From Moraxellaceae bacterium (GTDB lineage Bacteria > Pseudomonadota > Gammaproteobacteria > Pseudomonadales > Moraxellaceae): a stretch of 5,239 bases of DNA. Positions within the stretch are counted from its first letter, which is position 1, and each line of letters starts with the position of its first letter. The notes below the pieces were generated by a model that was not told the DNA's origin, searched no databases, and saw only the letters and a program-made list of their open reading frames with translations. Positions 1-5,220 of the stretch are shown here, piece by piece. The DNA lies in contig JACMMY010000151.1 of the NCBI GenBank assembly GCA_014378805.1, forward strand, positions 1 to 5,239. Direction: 5' to 3'. A program made the translations under genes and the position numbers.

Positions 1-1
1 C

Positions 2-1954
2 GGCGGAAATGATCGCTATGATGTGATTGCTGAATTTGCGAATCAAACAGCGGGTGTTTTGCTGCTGACGGCAACGCCTGAACAGTTAGGTGTCGATAGC
101 CATTTTGCGCGTTTACGTTTGCTTGACCCTGAACGTTTCGATACGTTGAATCATTTCTTGGAAGAAGAAGCGAATTACGCGGGCACTGCACAAGTTGCAG
201 AAGCGTTGATGCAAGATGACATGTTGGATGAAGCGCAGCATGAAGCGATTGCTGGATTGCTCGGACATCCTGTCGAAGATACGCCTGATGCGCGTTATCG
301 TGCGATTAGCGAATTGCTCGATCGTCATGGGACTGGACGGATTTTATTCCGTAATACCCGTGAAGCGATACAAGGTTTCCAAGGTCGTGATTGTTTGCCA
401 GCGCCACTCATTGCACCTGCTAACTGGCCTGTGACGGGTAATCTACGTCAACAAATGTGGCCAGAAGAAGAGCAGTTAGACGGCGAGTGGATGGAAAACG
501 ATCCACGCGTGCCGTGGTTACTAAACATGCTTAAAACCGAGTTAAAGCATCAAAAAGTCTTATTAATTGCGCGTAGTGGCCCTGTGATTGAATCACTGGA
601 ATTGGCTCTACGTGTGCATGGTGGTATTCGTACCGCGATGTTCCATGAAGCGATGAGTCTGCTTGAACGCGATCAAGCGGCGGCTTATTTTGCCGATGAT
701 ACTTACGGCGCACAGATTTTATTGTGTTCTGAAATCGGTTCAGAAGGGCGTAACTTTCAATTTTCAAGCAACCTTGTGTTGTTCGATATGCCATCTAATC
801 CTGATGTGCTTGAACAGCGTATAGGTCGTTTAGATCGTATTGGCCAGCAAAATCGTATTCAAATTCATGTGCCATATTTGATGCAAACTGCACAAGAACG
901 TATGTTCCGTTGGTATAACGAAGCGTTGGATATTTTTGGTCATATTTCGCCGACAGCTCAAGTTCTGCAAGAAAATCATTTACCTGATTTGAAAGCAGCG
1001 TTATTGACGAATATCGAGAGCGAAGACGACCATAATCGTTTCGATGCGTTTTTGGCTCAAGTGAATGATGAGCGTTTAGAGCTGGAAACTGAATTGCAAT
1101 CGGGACGTGATCGTTTGCTCGAGTTCAATTCTTGCCGTCCGACCGTCGCGAATCGCATTGTGCGCGCGATGCAAGAGCAAGACGCCAATAACACGTTGCC
1201 TGACTTCATGTTGCGTTTCTTGTCATCGACCAATATTGAACATGACGAGCAGCATGATGGTAGCTTGATTATTCATCCATCGGCTGAAATGCTCGTTGAT
1301 GGTCTGGATTTACCAGAAGATGGTATGACCGTGACGTTCCATCGTGAACAAGCATTAACGCGTGAAGACACTGAATATTTGACCGTTGAACATCCGTTGA
1401 TGGGTCGTATTTTTGAAATGGTTCGTACACAGTCATTTGGTAATGCCAATGTCTGCGTTTTGCGTAGCTCTGTGATTCCAGCAGGAAAAATTCTGCTTGA
1501 GGCATGGTTTCGCGTCGAGGTGATTGCACCGAAGATTTTGAATCTTGCCGCAAGTTTGCCGCAACAGTTGGTTCGGGTGTTAATGAGTGAGACGGGTCAG
1601 GATTTGTCTGCACGTATTAACTCGGCCATGCTGCAACCACAAGTTCATGCGTTAGATATGAATAATGCGCGTCAGGTTGTAAAACTGCGCCGTGATGTGA
1701 TTGAGCAACGCTATAAACAAGCTGAAGAGATCGCAAGATCACAAATCAAAGGCTTTGCCGAAACTGCACAAAAGCGTTATGGCGATCATTTACAGCAAGA
1801 GTTGGATCGTTTGATTTATCTGAAAGAACACAATCCAAGTGTGCGTGATGATGAAATTGAGCGTTTGACCAATCAACGTGCGCAAGGTTTGGAGTTGCTT
1901 GAGCAGTTGTCATTGGTGCCTGATTCGATACGAATTTTGGTAGTGATGAAGTAG
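2..1954 (+). CDS. rapA: RNA polymerase-associated protein RapA (HepA), C-terminal 650 residues; 5' end outside window
   Basis: RapA is a Swi2/Snf2-family ATPase that binds core RNA polymerase and promotes its recycling from stalled post-termination complexes. The frame is open from base 2, so the 5' end is cut off; compared with about 968 residues in E. coli, roughly 300 N-terminal residues (Walker A and DEAH-type box) lie outside. Visible (numbering from the first codon in the window): SNF2 motif III LTATPEQLG at about 22-30, the helicase C lobe from KVLLIARSG at about 185, motif V GSEGRNFQ at about 246-253, motif VI QRIGRLDRIGQ at 272-282, then the long RapA-specific C-terminal region ending DSIRILVVMK. 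An in-frame GTG at 23 is internal, not the start, because family-like residues (GGNDRYD) precede it. No frameshift is visible. The last 113 bp are duplicated at 2568-2680, so the 3' end may come from a different allele than the rest. Family assignment is secure from many motifs shared with E. coli RapA. Confidence 0.96.
   Translation, partial: GGNDRYDVIAEFANQTAGVLLLTATPEQLGVDSHFARLRLLDPERFDTLNHFLEEEANYAGTAQVAEALMQDDMLDEAQHEAIAGLLGHPVEDTPDARYRAISELLDRHGTGRILFRNTREAIQGFQGRDCLPAPLIAPANWPVTGNLRQQMWPEEEQLDGEWMENDPRVPWLLNMLKTELKHQKVLLIARSGPVIESLELALRVHGGIRTAMFHEAMSLLERDQAAAYFADDTYGAQILLCSEIGSEGRNFQFSSNLVLFDMPSNPDVLEQRIGRLDRIGQQNRIQIHVPYLMQTAQERMFRWYNEALDIFGHISPTAQVLQENHLPDLKAALLTNIESEDDHNRFDAFLAQVNDERLELETELQSGRDRLLEFNSCRPTVANRIVRAMQEQDANNTLPDFMLRFLSSTNIEHDEQHDGSLIIHPSAEMLVDGLDLPEDGMTVTFHREQALTREDTEYLTVEHPLMGRIFEMVRTQSFGNANVCVLRSSVIPAGKILLEAWFRVEVIAPKILNLAASLPQQLVRVLMSETGQDLSARINSAMLQPQVHALDMNNARQVVKLRRDVIEQRYKQAEEIARSQIKGFAETAQKRYGDHLQQELDRLIYLKEHNPSVRDDEIERLTNQRAQGLELLEQLSLVPDSIRILVVMK
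1842..1954 (+). repeat. Direct repeat copy A: functional rapA 3' end
   Basis: These 113 bp recur without gaps at 2568-2680, offset by 726 bp. I count five differences (1867 G/A, 1894 G/A, 1906 G/A, 1942 A/G, 1954 G/A). All fall in third codon positions and are synonymous: TTG/TTA, GAG/GAA, CAG/CAA, GTA/GTG and stop TAG/TAA. This copy is in frame with the rest of rapA and supplies its real C-terminus. Similarity starts abruptly at 1842 and stops at the stop codon; the downstream sequences do not match. Confidence 0.95.
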
Positions 1955-2000
1955 GTTCTAAAAGGGGCGTAGGTTCAAAGCCCTTCGAGATGTCTTACCT

Positions 2001-2037
2001 AACAAGCGGCTTATGAATAGCCGCTTGTTCTTTTCTT
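2001..2037 (+). terminator. Rho-independent terminator downstream of rapA
   Basis: A perfect 11-bp inverted repeat, AACAAGCGGCT at 2001-2011 and AGCCGCTTGTT at 2019-2029, encloses a 7-nt loop and is followed by a T-rich run (CTTTTCTT, 2030-2037). It lies 46 bp after the rapA stop and just before the toxin-antitoxin promoter, so it should end rapA transcription and insulate the toxin-antitoxin operon from read-through. It lies inside the 726-bp inserted unit and not after the displaced rapA tail, so it may have come in with the unit. Confidence 0.9.
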
Positions 2038-2061
2038 AACCAGTGATATACTTGTATCTCA
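2025..2061 (+). promoter_or_regulatory. Toxin-antitoxin promoter with overlapping palindromic operator
   Basis: An imperfect palindrome at 2044-2061 has arms TGATATAC and GTATCTCA (7 of 8 positions complementary) around a central TT. It contains TATACT at 2047-2052, a 5/6 match to the -10 consensus. The best -35 candidate 16 bp upstream is TTGTTC at 2025-2030, which is weak and overlaps the 3' arm of the rapA terminator. Ribbon-helix-helix antitoxins typically bind such palindromes over their own promoter, so autorepression by the antitoxin or the antitoxin-toxin complex is expected. The palindrome is seen; the binding is inferred. Confidence 0.5.
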
Positions 2062-2082
2062 AATTATTTTTGGAGAAAGCTG

Positions 2083-2313
2083 ATGGCTGCCGTATCCCTT
2101 CGCCTTCCTGATGATGTTTCTCATCGACTTGAGGATTTGGCGCAACTTACAGGACGCAGTAAAACATTCTATATGATAGAAGCCATTCGTGAGCATCTTG
2201 ATGATTTAGAAGATTTATATTTGGCTGAACAACGTTGGACTGACATTAAAGCAGGACGAAGTACAACCACACCATTGACCGAAGTGATGAAACAATATGG
2301 TTTGGACAATTGA
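2083..2313 (+). CDS. Type II antitoxin, ribbon-helix-helix (RelB/DUF6290-like) family
   Basis: This 76-residue protein should bind and neutralise the RelE-type toxin encoded immediately downstream and repress their shared promoter. Residues 3-12 (AVSLRLPDDV) form the DNA-contacting beta strand of a ribbon-helix-helix fold. Helix A follows (about 12-22), then the conserved turn TGRSKTFY and helix B (about 25-45). The C-terminal segment from about 50 (WTDIKAGRST..., ending KQYGLDN) is the usual toxin-wrapping tail. The ATG at 2083 is supported by GGAG at 2072-2075 with 7-nt spacing. The last 17 nt overlap the toxin gene, which indicates translational coupling. The family is recognised by pattern and neighbour; I do not give a gene symbol because relB, dinJ and parD-like names are used loosely for such proteins. 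Confidence 0.9.
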   Translation: MAAVSLRLPDDVSHRLEDLAQLTGRSKTFYMIEAIREHLDDLEDLYLAEQRWTDIKAGRSTTTPLTEVMKQYGLDN

Positions 2314-2566
2314 GATTGAGAGTGCTGCTGAACGTGAGTTAAAAAAACTAGATCCACAAATAGCGAAACGGATTTTATTGTTTTTGCATGAACGAGTCAC
2401 ATCTCTTGAAGATCCAAGGGCGATTGGTGAAGCATTAAAAGGTTCGAAATCAGGTAGTTATTGGAAGTATCGAGTGGGCGACTATCGAATTATTAGTCGA
2501 ATTGAAGATGAAGTTTTATGCGTGATTGTCGTTAAAATTGGCAATCGACGTGAAGTGTATCGTTGA
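2297..2566 (+). CDS. Type II toxin, RelE/ParE superfamily (RelE-like mRNA interferase)
   Basis: This 89-residue basic protein is the toxin of the pair. RelE toxins cut mRNA in the ribosomal A site; ParE relatives inhibit gyrase. The layout is typical: an N-terminal strand (WTIEIESAAERELKKLD), two helices, then LKGSKSGSYWKYRVGDYRII at about 47-66, a further strand, and a C-terminal IGNRREVYR. By recalled alignment with E. coli RelE, K57 and R59 match K52 and K54, R64 matches R61, R84 matches R81, and Y88 matches Y87. All main catalytic positions are therefore present, which favours an active ribosome-dependent RNase over a gyrase poison. It starts inside the antitoxin gene (17-nt overlap, different frame) with no strong Shine-Dalgarno sequence, so coupled translation is likely. 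It is complete: the family often ends at VYR. The duplicated rapA tail begins two bases after its stop. Confidence 0.9.
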   Translation: MVWTIEIESAAERELKKLDPQIAKRILLFLHERVTSLEDPRAIGEALKGSKSGSYWKYRVGDYRIISRIEDEVLCVIVVKIGNRREVYR

Positions 2567-2567
2567 T

Positions 2568-2680
2568 TGCGTGATGATGAAATTGAGCGTTTAACCAATC
2601 AACGTGCGCAAGGTTTGGAATTGCTTGAGCAATTGTCATTGGTGCCTGATTCGATACGAATTTTGGTGGTGATGAAGTAA
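2568..2680 (+). pseudogene. Direct repeat copy B: detached rapA 3' end
   Basis: This stretch would encode the last 37 residues of RapA (RDDEIERLTNQRA ... ILVVMK) plus a TAA stop, but it is separated from rapA by the toxin-antitoxin unit. An in-frame TTG at 2567 precedes it but has no convincing ribosome-binding site, so it is probably untranslated. It is 108/113 identical to 1842-1954, with only synonymous changes. Had it decayed as a free duplicate, differences at all codon positions would be expected; their absence suggests either a recent event or that this was the working tail of a different rapA allele. I favour it being the original resident tail. Confidence 0.88.
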
Positions 2681-2707
2681 GGGCTTTAATTGTTGGTAAT
2701 GTGTGGT

Positions 2708-2730
2708 GCTGGGGCAAGTCTCCAGCCTAC
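2708..2730 (-). repeat. REP-like hairpin with GTAG foot (left of the orphan gene)
   Basis: Read on the minus strand it is GTAG, GCTGGAG, ACTTG loop, CCCCAGC: a 7-bp stem with one mismatch, preceded by the GTAG tetranucleotide typical of REP elements mobilised by RAYT transposases. Its stem differs from the REPs near the transposase remnant, so it would belong to another REP subfamily. The rest of the 2681-2797 gap is AT-rich and I see no convincing promoter in it. Confidence 0.5.
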
Positions 2731-2797
2731 GCGTGTTTTTTGTAATGAGGCATAGTACCAATTTTCCAGTAAAAAATAAAAATGCTAAGAGAATAAA

Positions 2798-3223
2798 ATG
2801 CCGTTTGTAAATGAGAACATTTCTATTCAGAATCGTGAAGATTTCGGATTAGATGAAATTAATAAAAAATATCCTTTTATTAATCAAGCTTGGACAATAG
2901 ATCATGAGCGGAAAATTTTTCTCACGAAATACTGGGAAGGACATGATATGGGGTCGGATACAGATCTTTCAGTATGGTTGTTTTACTGGAGAGGTGAGGT
3001 TTGTCAATTTACTAAAAAAATAATTGAATACAAAAAAGTTGCAGAAGAGCATTATTCTTCAACCCAAAAAATTTTAGATATTCAAATTCCTGAAAAATAT
3101 CATAATGATAAAGAAAATTTTTTAATAGATATGGTCGATGCAATACAAGTATCTCAAGAAATAGGGATATTTTCAAAAATGACTCAATATGATCTTACTG
3201 TTGACCTCAGTGAAGTGCAGTAA
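2798..3223 (+). CDS. Hypothetical protein, 141 residues, AT-rich orphan
   Basis: I do not recognise this protein. It is soluble-looking, with no signal peptide, membrane segment or cysteine cluster. It is charged, with many Lys, Glu and Asp, and has an aromatic-rich core (QAWTIDHERKIFL, TKYWEGHDMG, LSVWLFYWRGEV at about 31-69) that looks like a beta-sheet segment. A predicted helical region rich in Lys and Glu follows. ATG at 2798 is supported by AAGAG at 2787-2791 with 6-nt spacing. Codon use is strongly A/T-ending (many AAA, AAT, ATT), unlike rapA and rubB, which indicates recent acquisition. It stands alone and is not in an operon with the toxin-antitoxin pair. REP-like hairpins lie 67 bp before its start and directly after its stop. 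The size and context would suit an orphan immunity or cargo gene, but nothing in the sequence proves this. Confidence 0.7.
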   Translation: MPFVNENISIQNREDFGLDEINKKYPFINQAWTIDHERKIFLTKYWEGHDMGSDTDLSVWLFYWRGEVCQFTKKIIEYKKVAEEHYSSTQKILDIQIPEKYHNDKENFLIDMVDAIQVSQEIGIFSKMTQYDLTVDLSEVQ

Positions 3224-3225
3224 AC

Positions 3226-3246
3226 GTAGCGTGGGCTTGAGTCCAT
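3226..3246 (+). repeat. REP-like hairpin with GTAG foot (right of the orphan gene)
   Basis: GTAG at 3226-3229 is followed by CG and a hairpin TGGGCT / AGTCCA (3232-3237 and 3240-3245) with a 2-nt centre and one G-T wobble. It starts 2 bp after the stop of the orphan gene. Together with the minus-strand element at 2708-2730, the GTAG feet face each other across the gene. The hairpin could also stabilise the end of the transcript, but no T-run follows, so it is not a rho-independent terminator. Confidence 0.5.
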
Positions 3247-3259
3247 AATCAACATTCTA

Positions 3260-3288
3260 TTGAAAATTTTTATTGCAACTTGTTAAAT
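3260..3288 (+). promoter_or_regulatory. Possible sigma-70 promoter for the transposase remnant
   Basis: TTGAAA (3260-3265, 5/6 to the -35 consensus) lies 17 bp before TTAAAT (3283-3288, 4/6 to the -10 consensus), 35 bp upstream of the transposase ATG. The surrounding 100-bp gap is very AT-rich, so chance matches are likely. Confidence 0.3.
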
Positions 3289-3440
3289 AATTAAAATAAA
3301 AAAGAATCGAGAAAAGCAAACAAATGATAGAGCTCCCTCAACGCAAACGGAATCGTTTATTGGGATATGACTATAGTCAGAACGGCGCATACTTTATAAC
3401 CATTTGTATTAAAGATAAGCATGAAATATTAGGAAAAATC

Positions 3441-3463
3441 GTAGGGTCGAACTCTGTTCGTCC
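3441..3463 (+). repeat. REP copy 1, inside the transposase frame
   Basis: GTAG foot at 3441-3444, arm GGTCGAAC at 3445-3452, loop TCT, arm GTTCGTCC at 3456-3463 (7 of 8 positions pair). Read in the transposase frame it encodes VGSNSVRP. It belongs to the same family as the copies at 3619, 3877 and 3935. Confidence 0.72.
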
Positions 3464-3618
3464 GCATGATGATCCTCCCATCTTAGTCCCTTCCGACATT
3501 GGTTTGCTCGTCATTAAAGAAACTGAGAATTTAGCAAGAATCTACTCTCATGTGACATAGGATTGCTATGTTGTCATGCCAAATCATGTTCATTTGATTA
3601 TTGTTATTGACAGCCGAT

Positions 3619-3641
3619 GGCCGAACAGAGTTCGCACCTAC
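3619..3641 (-). repeat. REP copy 2, inside the transposase frame, inverted
   Basis: On the minus strand: GTAG foot (3641-3638), GTGCGAAC arm, TCT loop, GTTCGGCC arm ending at 3619. It has the same loop as copy 1 in the opposite orientation. In the transposase frame it encodes part of DGRTEFAPT. It begins 7 bp after the frameshift site. Confidence 0.7.
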
Positions 3642-3876
3642 AGTGTCACGTATGATCAAACAATGGAAGGGAGTGATTAGCAAACAAATTGGTTTTTCGC
3701 CTTGGCAAAAATCTTTCCACGACCATATTATTCGTAATACTGAGGATTACTCTCGTATTTCCGAATACATTCGAAATAACCCTGCTCTATGGGATCAAGA
3801 CTGTTTTAATCCAATATCGGAAAATGTCAAAAAAGTTTGGTTTCTAAAAAGGAATGAATGGTTTTTTTGAAGTATT

Positions 3877-3899
3877 GTAGGGGCGAACTATGTTCGCCT
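3877..3899 (+). repeat. REP copy 3, after the transposase remnant
   Basis: GTAG foot at 3877-3880, then GGGCGAAC, loop TAT and GTTCGCCT: a 7-bp perfect stem plus a terminal G-T wobble. It starts 7 bp after the transposase stop and faces copy 4, forming a REP pair (BIME-like) in the 174-bp gap before rubB. Confidence 0.78.
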
Positions 3900-3934
3900 A
3901 TAAATGAGATGCTGATCAATGAGATAGAAATAAC

Positions 3935-3957
3935 GGACGAACACAGTTCGTCCCTGC
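3935..3957 (-). repeat. REP copy 4, partner of copy 3
   Basis: On the minus strand: GCAG foot (3957-3954), GGACGAAC arm, TGT loop, GTTCGTCC arm, giving a perfect 8-bp stem. The foot has C in place of the T of GTAG. Its orientation is opposite to copy 3, with 35 bp between the two hairpins. Confidence 0.78.
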
Positions 3958-3998
3958 ATTGTCCATATTAATAATACATGCAACATAACCCTACGCAT

Positions 3999-4030
3999 AA
4001 AAAAACACCTGCATATTCGCAGGTGTTTTT
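3999..4030 (-). terminator. Bidirectional rho-independent terminator of rubB
   Basis: A perfect 12-bp inverted repeat (4001-4012 and 4019-4030; core ACACCTGC / GCAGGTGT) surrounds a 6-nt loop. On the minus strand the stem ends in a run of seven T, 15 bp past the rubB stop. On the plus strand it ends in five T, so it could also stop transcription coming from the transposase side. Confidence 0.9.
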
Positions 4031-4044
4031 CGAAGATTAAATGA

Positions 4045-5220
4045 TTATTGAGCTGGAACAGCCATCAAATCAGGCACCAACTTAGTCAACGCCATACGTT
4101 GCTTCGTTGCCGTCGCACCTAACAAAATGAAACCTTGCAGTACTTCACTCGTGAAAGCTTTTGCAATCATGCCATCTTCTAGGACTTCAAATGTCCATTC
4201 AACTGTTGAACCGATCGGTGCTGGCAGAACAACCAATGGTGCAGCAGGTGTTTTCACACTCACAGGCATTGCAGGGTAGTGAACCAAGCTTGGATTACCC
4301 GCTAATGTTTGTGCCAATGCGCGTGCTTGCTGCATCAACGGCATCACATAAGGCAATAAATGCCCTTCAACTTCTGCACAGTCGCCCATTGCGTAAATAT
4401 CAGCATGGCTGGTTTGCAGTGATTGATTGACTTGAATACCACGGTTAATGGTTAGATCGGCCGCATGTGCAAGTTCAGTATTTGGTTTCAATCCAACCGC
4501 AGACAACACGATATCGACTTCAAAAGACTGACCATTCGCCAGATCAACTTTTAATCCAGTTGGAACGTGTCCAATATTTTGAACCGTCGTACCGAGAGCG
4601 AACTTAATACCTTTCGCTTCAAGTTGTTTTTGGAATGCAGTTGCAACTTCTTCTGGAAGTAGACGACCGAGTGGACGAGGTGCGAGGTCTACGACAGTGA
4701 CGTCATGATCTGTGGTCAACAAGTCATTGGCGAATTCACAACCAATCAAACCTGCGCCAAGAAGCAATACACGTTTTTGATCTTTTTGTGACAGTGCTGC
4801 ATGGAAAGTTTTGTAGTGAATTAATGAGTTAATCGCATAGACTTCTGATGCGCCATCACCAGAAATCGGCAATTTAATCGGGCTTGCGCCGACAGCAAGA
4901 ACGAGCTTGTCGTAAGGTTGTGTGATGATGCCAGCATCATTGCGTAGAGTCAGGGTTTTAGCAGTTTTATCAATTTCTAAAACTTGCGTATGAGCCATGA
5001 TCGAGGCTTTTAGTTGTTCGGTCATTTTTGCATGATCACCCATACCGATTTGGTCTGGATGCTTGCCGCCACTTAACGCATTCGATAGGACAGGTTTTGA
5101 ATAGTTAATCGCATCATCAGCGGTGATGATGAGGAGTGGTGCGTCTGCACTGAGCTTACGTAATTCACGTGCTAGTGTGTAACCAGCCATACCAGAGCCA
5201 ACGACGACGATAGGATTCAT
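4045..5220 (-). CDS. rubB: Rubredoxin-NAD(+) reductase
   Basis: This FAD enzyme passes electrons from NADH to rubredoxin, which in Acinetobacter supplies the membrane alkane hydroxylase AlkM. The 391-residue product has the pyridine nucleotide-disulfide oxidoreductase layout: FAD-binding GSGMAG at 8-13, YSKPVLSNALSGG at about 40-52, the NAD-binding GAGLIGCEFAND at 155-166 followed by VDLAPRPLGRLLP, the second FAD motif YAMGDCAEV at about 276-284, and an Acinetobacter-type C-terminus (LGATATKQRMALTKLVPDL). It closely matches recalled A. baylyi RubB (393 residues, starting MHPIVIIGSGMAGYTLARE). I chose the ATG at 5220, because that start aligns with this ortholog and has GGA (5230-5228) 7 nt upstream. 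The ATG at 5232 would add MDNI and has no Shine-Dalgarno sequence. The rubredoxin gene rubA is expected just beyond the right edge. The gene is convergent with rapA and appears intact. Confidence 0.94.
   Translation of the reverse strand: MNPIVVVGSGMAGYTLARELRKLSADAPLLIITADDAINYSKPVLSNALSGGKHPDQIGMGDHAKMTEQLKASIMAHTQVLEIDKTAKTLTLRNDAGIITQPYDKLVLAVGASPIKLPISGDGASEVYAINSLIHYKTFHAALSQKDQKRVLLLGAGLIGCEFANDLLTTDHDVTVVDLAPRPLGRLLPEEVATAFQKQLEAKGIKFALGTTVQNIGHVPTGLKVDLANGQSFEVDIVLSAVGLKPNTELAHAADLTINRGIQVNQSLQTSHADIYAMGDCAEVEGHLLPYVMPLMQQARALAQTLAGNPSLVHYPAMPVSVKTPAAPLVVLPAPIGSTVEWTFEVLEDGMIAKAFTSEVLQGFILLGATATKQRMALTKLVPDLMAVPAQ

Larger units (their letters stand above)
1955..2680 (+). mobile_element. 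726-bp inserted unit: terminator, toxin-antitoxin operon and displaced rapA tail
   Basis: The unit is bounded by the 113-bp direct repeats of the rapA 3' end, so deletion between the repeats would restore one intact rapA and remove exactly 726 bp containing the terminator and both toxin-antitoxin genes. No transposase or integrase lies within it. The right repeat begins two bases after the toxin stop codon (2564-2566), so the cassette is very compact. The limits are defined by the repeats and are seen directly; acquisition by recombination with a foreign rapA-linked segment is inferred. An alternative is that the unit is what remains of a larger element that used the rapA 3' end as its attachment site. 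Confidence 0.6.
3324..3870 (+). pseudogene. REP-associated tyrosine transposase (RAYT, Y1_Tnp/IS200-like), inactivated
   Basis: RAYTs are single-copy HUH nucleases related to IS200/IS605 TnpA that cut at GTAG-footed REP hairpins. The reading runs in three pieces. The first (3324-3557) gives RKRNRLLGYDYSQNGAYFIT, the usual RAYT N-terminus. A TAG at 3558-3560 then interrupts it, and the same frame continues DCYVVMPNHVHLIIVI, which holds the metal-binding HVH motif. A one-base frame change at about 3609-3612 shifts to the frame of 3613-3870 (ADGRTEFAPTVSRMIKQWKG, then SFHDHIIRN and DYSRISEYIRNNPALW). This last block carries the candidate catalytic tyrosine, probably in DYSRISEYI. Total length of about 180 codons fits the family, so both lesions interrupt an otherwise complete gene. 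The ATG has a weak purine-rich GAGAAAAG upstream. Two REP hairpins are embedded in the reading frame and two more follow the gene. It is surely non-functional unless both lesions are sequencing errors. Confidence 0.88.

Noticed and set aside
113..1613. Several open frames inside rapA in other frames, on both strands (113-328, 216-434, 531-794, 1269-1613)
   Set aside because: They lie wholly within the well-supported rapA frame, have no family resemblance and look like shadows of its codon bias.
1923..1933. Short palindrome TTCGATACGAA in the duplicated rapA tail, considered as an attachment-site core
   Set aside because: It is only 4-bp arms in coding sequence, no integrase is present, and the duplicated block is much longer than needed for a simple core site.
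1951..1976. GTAGGTTC repeated at 1951-1958 and 1969-1976, the second resembling a REP foot
   Set aside because: No stable hairpin follows either copy; an 8-bp repeat this close can arise by chance.
2169..2717. Minus-strand frames opposite the toxin-antitoxin genes and the rapA tail copy (2169-2357, 2215-2400, 2532-2717)
   Set aside because: They are antisense to recognised genes, lack ribosome-binding sites and have low-quality protein composition.
3324..3870. Programmed frameshift or stop-codon read-through to make a full transposase
   Set aside because: There is no slippery heptamer at the shift point, and a separate nonsense codon upstream would also have to be bypassed; simple decay explains both.
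3324..3957. An IS200/IS605 insertion sequence
   Set aside because: The N-terminus and the GTAG-footed REP hairpins fit the RAYT branch; no accessory TnpB and no defined IS ends are visible.
3441..3957. CRISPR-like array from the recurring CGAAC...GTTCG units
   Set aside because: Only four copies in alternating orientation and irregular spacing, each with a GTAG or GCAG foot, which is a REP pattern.
4161..4430. Plus-strand frame opposite rubB
   Set aside because: It is antisense to a gene with clear FAD and NAD motifs and resembles no family.
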